Shown here: in pieces, positions 10,916 through 21,639 of the stretch | How positions within the stretch are numbered: the stretch's first letter is position 1 | Layout: the number at the start of each line of letters is the position of its first letter | DNA from: Plantago ovata | Taxonomy: Eukaryota; Streptophyta; Magnoliopsida; Lamiales; Plantaginaceae | Reading direction: 5' to 3' | Assembly (NCBI GenBank): GCA_028274465.1 | Contig: CM051458.1 | Coordinates: 80,558,085 to 80,622,084, forward strand | DNA: 64,000 nucleotides | Translations under genes and position numbers: made by a program | The notes under the pieces: generated by a model | The model's input: only the letters and a program-made list of their open reading frames with translations | What the model was told of the DNA's origin: nothing | The model's database searches: none

Positions 10916-11560
10916 GAAGTGACCCTTAATAGTTTGTCAAATTAGTGTGACTTAAAGTAATCCTTACATTTTAATTTTAGTGAAAACTTACTACAAATTG
11001 TGATTTTGCTATGTTTGTAAGATCTTTCTAAAATAAATCTCTTAAGCATCTCTTAATTACTATATACGTTTATTTAATCAAATCACATGAAATCAACATA
11101 ATTATAGACATATATGGAACCAAGCATCTCTTTTTCACCGTATCATTCTATTTCAGAAGCATCACTTACTTTCTCCAAGCATCATTTTCAAACGTGGTTT
11201 TTGGTTGCTTTGTTCAAGCATCACATACACACAAGCATCATCAGCGACCCATACCATAGTCCGAGCATCATCTTCAAATATGATATTAGGTTTAAGCATC
11301 ACAATTACGTATGCATCATCAACAACCAAATTCACACTTCCTAACATCACAACCACACAAGATATATAATGTTTGGTCTAGGTTGCTCGGTTCCAAGCAT
11401 CACAATCAAACCCAAACATTTCACCCTTTTTTCACACACATCACCCATCAATCATAACCAGACACCGCTGGAAGATGCTCGCTAAAACATTCAACAATTA
11501 TCGATGTTTTCGACGGAGAGGATTTCAATTTTTAAAATTCGGTGATGATGATTGTACTTA

Positions 11561-11780
11561 ACATGAATTCATTTGTATCTTATTCGTGTAATCAATAGGA
11601 GGATTAAGAGTTTTGAATCTGGGGGAGGAGTTGATTGTGTTGGAAAAGATGGTGTAATTGAGTGATGATGCACGTAATCAACATGAATTCATTTGTGTTT
11701 TGTTCATGTATTCAATAAGGGGGTAAGAGTTTTGAATTTGGGAGAGGAGTTGACTGTGTTGGAAAAGATGGTGAAAAATG
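11561..11780 (+). repeat. Diverged tandem duplication, period 120 bp
   Basis: ACATGAATTCATTTGT starts at 11561 and again at 11681. The following bases stay parallel, with AAGAGTTTTGAAT, GGAGGAGTTGA and GTTGGAAAAGATGGTG in both copies. No coding role is evident. Confidence 0.75.
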
Positions 11781-12260
11781 ATGCTTTAATTTATTCGAAA
11801 TTGGAAGATCATGCGGAGTTGGAGAAGATGTCTCCAATTTTATGTTTGATTTGGATGGCAAAAACAAGAATCCTAGGAATTTATGATGGTATTGATTTTT
11901 CTAATGACTTAGTTGGCTCACTTAAATGTGGATATTATAACTCATACAAATTATGACACTAGAATGTGGGAAGAAATCTATGTATCACATATATATAAAG
12001 GAAAGATTACAGATAATCCGTGTTTCTGCCTGCTGTGATTTTTCCTGCGGTTGACTAATGTTGTGCGCCTTTTCGCTGAGCCATGGAGTTGAGGTGTACT
12101 GTGTATGCATGCGGTTGGGATTGTAATGTGTACTCCTTTGTTTTTTGCCTTGTGACGGTATGATCTCTTCACCGCTTTGGGTGTATCATGTCCCTTGAGT
12201 GTTCCGTACCCCAACGGAGTTCATCATTTTTCATTTTGCTAAGTTCCCTAAACTTGCAAC

Positions 12261-12823
12261 TAGGGGTGAATCCAAAAGTTTTACTTAGTGGGTGCGAATA
12301 TATGTTGTATATATTAATTACTATAAAAATATTAAATAAAAATTAATGATTAATAACCAATTAATGTTCGATAGCACGTCGATCAGTTAATTCCATAAGA
12401 AATGGAAGTTAGCACTCTATTTATCATACAAATATTGAATGAATTATTTTTAGTTTAGAATCAATACTTAACAGTTTCATCATAAATTTTGTAACAAAAC
12501 ATCTTTTTTATTATATATTGATAGCAAGATTTCATATTAAAACAATTAATTTTAATTTAAAACTAATAAGATAGACTAATTTTTCAATAATGTTAATGAA
12601 AAATGATATTTTTCCACCAATCTCACCTCAATTAACTATAAAATAGTGAGATAAGCTCTTAAAATCAATTCAATGGATTCAAAATAGATTTTATAAACTC
12701 ATGTGGGTGCAAAAGTTTTAGTTTTATGGGGGCAAAATAAAATTTTATAGAAAATATAGTGAAAAAAATAAATAAGTTATGGGTGCAAGGGCACCCACAG
12801 GCTTGCATGTAAATCCGCCACTG
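12261..12823. mobile_element. hAT-type MITE with 8-bp target duplication
   Basis: The left end reads TAGGGGTGAATCCA. The right end, read on the other strand, starts CAGTGGCGGATTTACATG, the familiar terminus of short plant hAT derivatives. Flanks are CTTGCAAC (12253-12260) and CTTGTAAC (12824-12831), an 8-bp duplication with one mismatch, as expected for hAT. The 563-bp interior is AT-rich and non-coding, with GGGTGCAA repeated near both ends. Confidence 0.82.
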
Positions 12824-12831
12824 CTTGTAAC

Positions 12832-13815
12832 GAAAGGTATTCCCCTTTGTTGGATATGTCTAGGATTGGCTTGACAATTCGTCACCCTCTACTCTTGGCT
12901 TCTGTATAGTAAGATGACATACTAGACGAATGAGGTGGTCATATTTTGGTACGGTCATAACGGGTAGGGGTTTGGACATGCTTTTACTCTCGCTTTGGTT
13001 TTGGGATCGAACCTTTGTTTGTTTTGTACTTTAATTTTGTGCATCTCTTATGCACCTTTTGTATCTTTTTCCGTTATTTTAATAAAATTTGGCTGTTTCA
13101 AAAATAAAAATAAATTAGTATGCAATTCTCCCTAAAAAAGTAATGTTGTATTGTATAATTAAGAGTAATTTTGACTCTATTAAATTAGACACGATGTAGG
13201 CCACCAATATAGGGGTGTACGCGGGGCGGATGCAGATGACTTTTTACAAAAATTCAAGCCGAGCCGCTTATGGCGGACATGTTAAATTGTTAACCACGAC
13301 GGGTGAACATTTTGTCTAACCGCCACGGACGGTTGACTATTGTTGACGGGTGGATGGCAGACGGGTTGACTGTTTTACACATTTAAATAAGAAACACGTA
13401 AAGGCCAATGTAGTTCGTAAATACTCTCCGAGCGATGTGAGAATTCTAACATGCTCCCTTTTTATTTTCTTGTAAAGAGTCTCACATATAGTAGGCTTGC
13501 TCATCTTTCCTAAATATTTCGCAAGATTGAACTAGCTACTCCAAGATGCACAAAGTTGGTTACCTTTTATAAATTAGAAGTCGTGTGTTCCACACTAACA
13601 GCTACTAGCTCAAGTAGTAAAATAATTGAGTTTACAGAGCAATGTCTCAAATTTGAACTTGTAAATGTAAAAAGATCACTGGGATAGAACACATACACTT
13701 AGCACCAATTTCACAACGAGAGCAACTAACGTTGTTAACATGGAGGGATGATGAAATATGGCAATGGTTTATGAAACTGAGGACTCCAAATATTTTTTCC
13801 ACTTTTATGAGTCCA
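12832..13815. other. Intergenic DNA upstream of the 14.6-kb gene
   Basis: No gene or complete element is recognised. A moderately GC-rich patch at 13205-13385 repeats CGGACGG/GACGGGT words and may be an old transposon remnant. The 13647-13847 minus-strand ORF has no support. Confidence 0.5.
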
Positions 13816-13823
13816 TCATCAGT

Positions 13824-13880
13824 ATGGCCCAATTGTTCCTTTTGCAATATTGGGCCATTATTGCATTGATATGGCCCAAT
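13824..13880. promoter_or_regulatory. Three GGCCCA/TGGGCC (site II-type) motifs
   Basis: GGCCCA lies at 13826-13831, TGGGCC at 13851-13856 and GGCCCA at 13873-13878, within 55 bp. They are just upstream of the probable transcript leader of the following gene. Clustered TGGGCC/GGCCCA elements are known promoter motifs of broadly expressed plant genes. Assignment to this gene is by position. Confidence 0.55.
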
Positions 13881-14618
13881 TTTATATCTACAGTTACAGA
13901 CTACAATTCTCCATTACTAGAGTTGTAAAATTAATAATTTTACGAAAAGAAAGGGAAAAAATTGAGCAGTTCATGATTCTCAAGAAATCAAGAACAAGAA
14001 GAAGAAATTGTCCCTTGATTTCTCTACCCTAATCTTCGAGTAGAGACATAGATACAGAGTTGAGGTTCGTCATGATTCTTCCTTGTTTTCTTGATTATCT
14101 ATCTCGATGATTCCAACCTTTACCTCTTTGAATTCTTGTCAAGGTTCTTTTTGCTAGATTTTGAGCTGCTTGAATTGTCTCTCTCTTTAGGGTAATTCTC
14201 ATAGGTGTTGTATTTAGCTAATTTAACTGAAACTGAATGTTGTTACTTTAGGGGCCAATCACTGTTCACTGTTTAGGTGAACCTGTTTGATTAAGCTCTG
14301 AGCTAGGGCAAACCTGTTTGCAATCTGTGGTCTCATAGATAGAAAGAATAGCTAACATTAAGCTTCATTGTATTGTTTTAAGTCGTACATCTGAGTGAAT
14401 TAGCATAACTGACTACTCTCTGGTTGCATTTTTGCACTCCAACCAGCATGTCTGGTCTTCTTTTGAAGGGCCTCTTTCGAATCAACATGTTTGTTTACTT
14501 TCTAAGCTCTGTGTTCTTTCTCAGCTGATCTAAGCTGTATTTGTGTTGCCATCTTTGGCAAGAAAGATTTGAGTTGATTTTTTTCTTTTGTTGGTTTGGA
14601 AAGTAAATTTGAGCTAAT

Positions 14619-16900
14619 ATGTTTCATGTGAAACAGCACATTCCTCCAGAAATGATCGAGTTGTTTCTATCGGAACCTGCCTGGGGCGAGAACAGTTCGA
14701 ATAATGATTCTCATAACAAGAGAGAATCTCTTCTTGATGAACTAGAACTAGTCATCTGGTCCTTGATGTCATCAGGAGGCCGATCAGAAGCTCGGCTTTG
14801 GCTGTGCAATACTCTTTCAAGAATACGCTCCATTAGCCAGCGGCGTCAAAAGGACCTGTTTTTAACTCTCTTGAGATCAAAGCCAACTAAGCGGTACTTA
14901 GCATCACAACTTCTGCAATTGATCTTTGAGAAGCAACCCCAATATGTCGGTCCTATAATAGCAAAGAAAAGCCATAAGCTGGAGACATTTTTCAAAGGCG
15001 AGTACTTCTCTGAGGGAAAATTTATTTTGAAGTTTTAGTTAATGTGCTGAGAAACATGTTGGAAATTTTGAAGTTGACACTCATTTATTGCTCCAGGAAA
15101 TCCAAGGCGCATCCTGCTGTGGTTCTCCAACTTTTCTGGCACTTCTGAACTGGAACATAGCCATGGCGCTAAGGCATTATCCCAGTATGCCTTTTTGAAC
15201 CGGGATATTTGCTGGGAGGAGCTTGAGTGGAAAGGTAAACATGGGCAGTCACCTGCCATGGTTGCAACAAAGCCTCATTACTTCCTTGATCTGGATGTCC
15301 AACGAACAGTTGAAAATTTTCTCGAGTACGTGCCTGAATTTTGGTCATCCAATGAGTTTTCCGACTCGTTAAAGGATGGTAGTATTTTGTCGATCGACAC
15401 ACAGTTCTTTGTTAATCTTTTTATTGACTTGATGTATAAGGAGGATCGAGAAGAAGTATGGGACATTATAGAGGATTTCCTCATGGAGCAGTCTTTCTCA
15501 TTCTTAAGTCTTCACCTTCTAATCATTCTTGAGGAGAAGGACTTCCGTCTTTTTCTGGATTTGATGCCTAAGTATCTTAAACAAAGGCCTGAAACTGTTG
15601 TCCCAGGTGATAAGTATCAGTTGTTCGAGATTATACTTGCAAACTATAGTGATTATAGTACCATCGATGAGCTACTTCTACTGAATGCCGTGACTAACCA
15701 AGGTCGCCAGCTCTTGCGGCTTGTGCTTGAAGAAGGGAGTGATGAAGAAAAAAAGAAGATAAAGAATTTTGTATCTCAGCTTTGTGAATCCTCAAGTTGC
15801 ATTAACGATTTGGCACCACTTATAGATTGTTCTGAAAATAAGCCGTTTAAACTCATTAAAAGATTGGGCGTTCAGAGCTGGGTGATTCTGTTTAAGCTGT
15901 CGGAGGAACTTCGTAGTCCTGAGTCCTGGGAATCTCTGTTTACTAGTAATGGGATAAAGTTTCGGAAGACCAACAAGTATGCTTTACTACTTGATGATGA
16001 TCTTTCGGAAGATTATGGATCAGATAGTGGTGGAAGATCTTCGAAGAGCCGCAAAGCCAAGAAGCGCAAAAAACACCGAAAGAAAAGGAGGCAGAATTTT
16101 GATATTGCTGAAAGTTACGAAGATGAGAGCGATGACTTTAATTCAGTTAACAACAGGCAAGGTCTGCAACAGGCTCCTAGTGATTGGTTGCTCTCTACTG
16201 ATGGTTATTCTACCACATGGAGCACTGTAAGTTCTCAATATCTGTGCCCTACATTGGTGCAATTTTATCTTTTGTATACGCTTTGATTAACTGTGTTAAG
16301 AATGTGGTTGCATATGTAAATTGTTGTCGGATGTTCACAAATCTTGCGAACTGCTTCTATCTTTATCTTTTATCAGTTAATGTTTCTGTAGAGATGAAAA
16401 AGTGCGTTCTCTTGAAGCCGATCACTGTCTGACATTACAATTGACCGTAGTATTTGTTCAATATTTCAAGAAGATAGAATGTATAGAGTTCACATAACAC
16501 TTCAGTTTCTTGTCTTCTCTGTTTCTGGACTCCTTGAGCTTTGAATCTCTTAAAAAGCAATGTTTAGCAGCTTGATGAGTGAGGTAGCTTAGTCCTACTT
16601 TAGATAATAGCACAATGCATTAGCTAATGATTGGCTGTTTTGAGCTGCACGATATCAAATACTGCATGATTGCACGCACGCACGCACGCACACACATGCA
16701 CACTCACACCAAGAGAACCCTATAAATGCTGGAAGTAGTGAATGTCGAACTACTGCCTAAGCATGTTCAAAATGTATGATTGTTTATCATTCTCTCACCG
16801 GTTTGCTATGTTGCAGGCAGATTTGCCAGAACACCTTTCAGACCACTGTTTCCAGACATGGTTGAAGTGGGTTTTTGCCAAGTGGAGATTGGTTGATTAA
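14619..16900 (+). CDS. Unrecognised plant protein with basic C-terminal region, three exons
   Basis: Exons are best read as 14619-15015, 15097-16226 and 16817-16900, giving up to 536 residues and ending KWVFAKWRLVD. The start may instead be the in-frame ATG at 14652, because an AAACAG acceptor-like site precedes it and a leader with an intron from about 14063 is plausible. The mostly helical, leucine-rich body contains WEELEWKGKHGQSP and ENFLEYVPEFW. An acidic/serine stretch near residue 460 precedes a very basic block, KSRKAKKRKKHRKKRR, which could be a nuclear localisation signal. Exon 2 ends at a good GTAAGT donor, and exon 3 follows a good TTGCAG acceptor in phase. The exon 1 end is odd: reading-frame continuity demands a junction after 15015, where the next bases are GA, not GT. 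I do not recognise the family. Nuclear location is inference. Confidence 0.75.
16671..16703 (+). repeat. (GCAC)n/(CA)n microsatellite in intron 2
   Basis: TGCACGCACGCACGCACGC passes into CACACA and TGCACAC. It lies within the intron between 16227 and 16816. Confidence 0.9.
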
Positions 16901-17460
16901 TCCGGAGTTGTATGAGCCTTGACTCTACCCATTGAGTGGAACCGGGAGCGTAAAAAATGTTGTTGTGCAGTCATATATCCTGATGAAAGCTTTTCAAGGT
17001 ACTTATTTTATGCACACGCTTTACTATATCTGTTCCTCCACATTGCTGAAATTGTAATGCATCATGATCTCAACTTTCCTGTAGGATGAAGTATATCCGA
17101 ATTCAACCAAGATCAGAGTGTGAAATCCATGTAACCGCAAATATTGCTGGTTGGTTTTCTTTGTTTAGCGCGTCTGATTTTCACAATCATACTGATTATT
17201 GTCATCAGAAGTTTAAGGTTGAAAACTGGCTTTTATCCATTGAAAGAAATGGAGCGACGGGAAGACAGGTGACATCCTGTTGAATAACAATGCTAATATC
17301 AATGCCATGCCATTTGATAAATTTGATCTTTCGATTTCAGGTGTACAAATTGTTGTGGAATCAGACATTATGTGTAGATCTTATTAGTTATTAGTTATTG
17401 TACAGTACAGGATGTTTCAGGTCTTGTACTGAACTAGTGAATACTGATGCATTAGTGGCG
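16901..17460 (+). other. 3' flank of the 14.6-kb gene
   Basis: This stretch probably holds the 3' UTR. A short ORF at 17086-17283 has no recognised domain. Nothing else is seen before the hAT fragment begins. Confidence 0.45.
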
Positions 17461-17464
17461 TGCT

Positions 17465-18330
17465 TTTTCAGCTCACAACGGTAAAATTATTTGTTCTGAT
17501 GTTTGGAGTGATCATTGGCAAACACATTCTAGTATGGCCATTACATGTCATTGGGTAAGCGAGTCTTGGGTGCTTGAAAACCGTTTAATTGCTTTCCGTA
17601 TCTTTGATGATGCCCATAAGGCGGAAAATATAGTCGATTTGATTGTGCAAGTTTTAAATGAGTATGGCTTACTTCACAAAATATTTGCAATATCTTTTGA
17701 TAATGATTGTTCGAATACCACTAGTATACAAGATCTTATGTTACTTTGTGTACCGGCTTGTGTAGGTAGATTTTTTTTTTTTATGTTCGTTGCATTTGTG
17801 ATGTTCTCGACTTATGTGTCCAAGACGGATTAAGGGCTTTGCATGATCAAACCACACCAATTAAGGAAGCAGTAGAATATTTATGGGCACAACCTAAAAT
17901 TTTGAAGGAATGTTTTAGATTTTGTAAAGATAATGGTAGGAAGCCAAAAAGATTTAGAAAAATATTGTCACTCGTTGGAACTCCATGTTTCATTTGTTAC
18001 AAAACTAGTGGTGCGTATTAAGAATTACTATGTCAATTATTTTCTAATCGCGGTTCATCCCATAAACTTTATACTCATTATTGGACAAAATGTAAAACTT
18101 TTGTGACTTGTTACAAGTTTTTTCAAATGCAATTACTCAATTATCGGGTGTTTACTATCCTACAACTCATTTGCTTTTTGTTCATTGTGTTAACATTGCA
18201 ATTTCCTTCAAAAATTGTAGTCAAGTTGAAACTTTGTTTCCGAGTATCTTAGAAATGAGTGCGAGATGGTTAAAACATTTTAATGAGATTCCGCCACTTG
18301 GACTTTCTATTTTCAGGTCGGTACGAAACC
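17465..18330 (+). pseudogene. hAT transposase fragment (catalytic middle part)
   Basis: Translated pieces run in order through typical hAT transposase signatures: DVWSDHWQTHSSMAITCHWV, then NEYGLLHKIFAISFDNDCSN (catalytic-region DN), then DGLRALHDQTTPIKEAVEYL, then AITQLSGVYYPTTHLLF. Frameshifts, stops and a T-run separate the pieces. The N-terminal BED zinc finger and the C-terminal dimerisation domain are missing here. It lies 0.6 kb downstream of the preceding gene. A separate hAT C-terminal fragment lies at 33430-33970. Confidence 0.8.
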
Positions 18331-18491
18331 CTCGTATCGACCTGAGAACAGGTCTCCACTAGATTCCGACATGAGAACAGATCTCCACTAAATTCCGCTA
18401 CTTACTTGGGTTTTCTATTATCAGGTCGGCTTCGTACACGATCTTTTAAAACTATTTCTAAATCTTTACTATGATGCTTTGTATGTTTCAA

Positions 18492-18940
18492 GTACACCAG
18501 AGGTACACCAGAGGTAGCTCCCATCGCACCTCCCAGGCCAACCCCTACTCCCAACCCAAAGGTTGTTGTTTTGAATTAATCTGTGGTTAAAGTTCTTGAT
18601 AATTAAGATAAACCAATGGATGAAACTAAGAATATTTGTACAAACAGGTAAGCAGCGCCAGCTTTTTTCGACGTTCTGGCCTTCAGTGGCCCTGCCCCAG
18701 AATGGATAAACGGGCGACTAGCCATGATTGGGTTCGTAGCAGCAATAGGCGAGGAACTAGCCAATGGCCAGGATATCTTCGCCCAAGTGAGCAACGGTGG
18801 AATACCGTGGTTCTTGGGAACAAGTGTTTTGCTCTCGGTGGTTTCGTTGATACCATTGTTCAAAGCTGTCACTACATAATCAAAATCAGGGAGTTTGATG
18901 AGTTCTAATGCTGAGCTTTGGAATGGAAGATTTTCTATGC
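18492..18940 (+). pseudogene. ELIP (early light-inducible protein) gene fragment
   Basis: Two pieces match the chlorophyll a/b-binding-like ELIP family. A proline/threonine-rich linker (RPTPTPNPK) at about 18492-18561 ends in a donor-like AAG/GTTGTT. After an acceptor-like ACAAACAG at 18647 a second piece encodes DVLAFSGPAPEWINGRLAMI, then GEELANGQDIFAQVSNGGIP and WFLGTSVLLSVVSLIPLFK. That is the first and second transmembrane part of an ELIP. A stop follows KAVTT; then SSNAELWNGRFSML continues before the homology breaks at about 18940. The transit peptide and third helix are absent. Retention of an intron-like gap argues for DNA-level transfer, not a processed pseudogene. Confidence 0.82.
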
Positions 18941-19870
18941 TTTTTTTGTTAAACAACCAAATATTATTAATAATAAGTGAGGATAAGAAATGCTCGAAGA
19001 AAGTACAACATAAGTAGAGAAACAAAGCACGAGGGCTCCCTAACCGCTAGCTATTACACCTTGCCAAAGTAAAAAACCGCCCGGCCGAAACTAGATGAAA
19101 CAAGAAGCAATACAAACAAGGACCCGAGTGCTCAAGTCAACAACCAAACTTTATTAGGCTAAACAAAACGTGCCTTGAGAAGTAGTAGCAACCAAGGGGG
19201 AAATCAAATAATCAAGGTGGCCAAGAGCACCAATGAAGGAGATAGGCTTTGAGCATCAAGGATCAACACTAAGCCAAATAGGAGTCGACCAAACAAGCAA
19301 CGAATGCGAAGATCAAAGATAGAGCAAATAGTTTAAAATAATTTCCCTATATTCCATCCAAACGACGGTTTCCTTATCGCGATGGTTTGGTTGCTTTGGC
19401 TTTAACCGAGTTTTTTAAAGGTGGAGCCTTGGTTTAACTTCCATTTGTACAAGACTTTGTCGGAAAATTCTTTAGCAGAACCCGTGTATGACTCATGTGT
19501 CTATAAATGTGTCACCTATACAATTAAATATGGAGCACACACTATAAGTTAATGATGTAATGTTATTTAAGACCATACGATCTACCAAAATCTTACAACC
19601 CGGTGTACATAAGAATTTTATGACTTTGTGAAAGAGAAAGGGATAAAAGAATTTATTACTTTGTGAAAAGAGAAAGGGATAAGGTTTGCCAAGATAGGCA
19701 AAAAGGAATAGTGTAACACTAAAATATCTAACATATCATAACGATTGATAGCAGTAAATTTTATTGCACTCCAATATTACAAGTTAACAAACTATTTTTA
19801 TTATTTTTCAAACATGTTATGAAGGGAAATATTCTCAAATTTCTAAAATGTACCTCCTCTGTCCGGTTAA
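18941..19870. other. Repeat-like DNA after the ELIP fragment
   Basis: The ELIP homology stops at a T-run followed by AACAACCAAATATTATTAAT, which resembles an inserted non-LTR or MITE terminus on the minus strand. The remainder to 19870 has no recognised gene. The minus ORF 18603-19025 is a shadow of the ELIP fragment. Confidence 0.45.
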
Positions 19871-19875
19871 GGATA

Positions 19876-20080
19876 TGTTCTCTTCGTCTGAAAAAGTCTG
19901 AACTGAACTGAACTGATCTGAACTGCACTGAATTGAATAGATCTGAACTGAACTGAATTTTGTAGTACAAGATACTATTAGTCAAATCTGAACTAAACTG
20001 AACTGAACTTAGTGCATCTGAACTGAACTGAACTGATCTGAACTTGATTTATTTTCATCAATTTTCAGATGAAAATAACA
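19876..20080. mobile_element. MITE filled with CTGAA pentanucleotide repeats
   Basis: The left terminus TGTTCTCTTCGTCTGAA (19876-19892) pairs with the right terminus TTCAGATGAAAATAACA (20064-20080), 14 of 17 matching. The interior is built from CTGAA/CTGAT units interrupted by GTAGTACAAGATACTATTAG. The same design recurs at 63602-63839. Confidence 0.75.
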
Positions 20081-21250
20081 TAGCCTAAAACTTTTTGTTT
20101 AGTTTTATTGATTTTTCTTGGAAACTATATACTAAAACATTTTAGAAAAATATATCGATCTACTTTCGCCATGATGTGTTGATTTAGGAGAATTTTACAT
20201 CCAAAAGAGGTCAAAAAATTAAATAGGAAACTTTAACCAGGACATATAAGTAACTTGTATCGTAAAATTACATAATGCTTTGTTTTTAAGATCGTACGTT
20301 GATTTAATATACTTTCAATTTGCATACAAAGTAGTTTTTTAATTCTAACCTCTGTCCCGACTTAAATTTAACTTTGTATTGAAATCCATTTGATTTAATT
20401 AAATTATATATTTTTTAAAGTATAAACATTATACTTTATAATATAAAGTTTTGTGTTTATTTTTTAAAAATGATTTGAAATTTATTTAAAGTCAAACGGT
20501 ACTTAAATCAACAAAATAACATATTGAACCTAAATCAGAATAGATAAGTTATTTTTTATAAATGAAATTACAAGCATCCTTTAGTTTATAGCTTTTTTTT
20601 TTCTTTTTCTTTCTGGACAAGTTTAATAAATAATAGAATACTGTGTTAAAAGAAATGGAAAAAGAAAACAGAAAGGGCACAACTATGGACTAGAAAAACA
20701 AATTAACATTTTCTATCCAATACAACAAAACAAGTGTCTTTCCCCCACCACCTTTCTCACTAGTCGCCAACTCGCCATAATCATCAACCACCACCGAGCA
20801 TCTAGGCGATCCGCTAGCGGCGCTGGGTTCGGAAAGGTTAGTAGATCCTTCGATAGTTGTAACATTTGATTAATTAGTTCATTTCATTTAATCATTTATA
20901 TGTTGCTCATAGATGATATATGTCTTGATTTGAGCTTGTGGATCAATATGTAATCGTTTGTATCTGATGAGATTCCTCTTTTTGTAAATGTCTGATGACG
21001 GATTAGAAAATTCAGATTGTGGTTTAATTAGGGCTTTCAATCTCATGTTAGGGTTTGGAAATTTATGTTAATTATAAGATGTAGAGATGATGCATAATCT
21101 GTACTACTTAAGTACTTATGTATCATCATCATTTGAACATCATTTCATTATTTAGTACTACTACATCTTATCTGATCTGATGGATATGTATTTGCTGGCA
21201 AATGCTTCAATTCTTTTCTGTACAAATACATTTTTGAATTGATCACATAT
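20081..21250. other. Non-coding 5' flank of the F-box cluster
   Basis: AT-rich. It includes a possible leader region around 20760-20840 (ACCACCGAGCATC, CGCTAGCGGCGC). AGGGTTTGGAAAT near 21052 recurs near 21445 and, inverted, near 30110, showing that this upstream region has itself been duplicated. Confidence 0.5.
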
Positions 21251-21254
21251 ATAT

Positions 21255-21360
21255 AATTTAAGATGGAAATGGTGCTGATTTTTATTGAAGATGTAAGAAT
21301 ATTGTTACTGAAATCAAGATGACTAGGAGTAAGCTAGTTACGAAAGGGTATTGGTATAAA
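21255..21360 (+). pseudogene. Truncated F-box gene start (stub copy)
   Basis: AAGATGGAAATGGTGCTGAT and ATGACTAGGAGTAAG followed by GTTACGAAAGGGTATTGGTA duplicate the leader and first codons of the complete F-box gene 320 bp downstream. Homology then ends. It has lost everything beyond about 15 codons. Confidence 0.75.
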
Positions 21361-21639
21361 TTTACAGATTATAAATCGATTGTAGAAACGACTTGCCAAC
21401 AAACTTTTCAGATTATTGTTTAGGTCTTTGAATCTTCCATTAGGGTTTGGGAAATTCATATATATTCATAATCTATACTTGTGTATAATCATCATTTGAG
21501 CATTACTCTATTAACTCTCTATCATGTTGGTTGTCAAATGCTTCTTTTCTGTACCCATACTTGTTGAATTTGCATAGTTTAAGATGGAACTGATGCTGAT
21601 TTATATCCATAATATCAGGATATTGTTACTGGAATTGTG

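Larger units (their letters stand above)
9970..12252. other. Intergenic DNA, mostly AT-rich repeat debris
   Basis: No gene is recognised. Contents that can be seen are a degenerate CTGAA-family MITE (10792-10915), a stretch at 11120-11420 in which AAGCATCA recurs irregularly, and a diverged 120-bp tandem duplication (11561-11780). ORFs at 10172-10456 and 11693-11956 lack any domain or codon signature I can defend. Confidence 0.55.
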
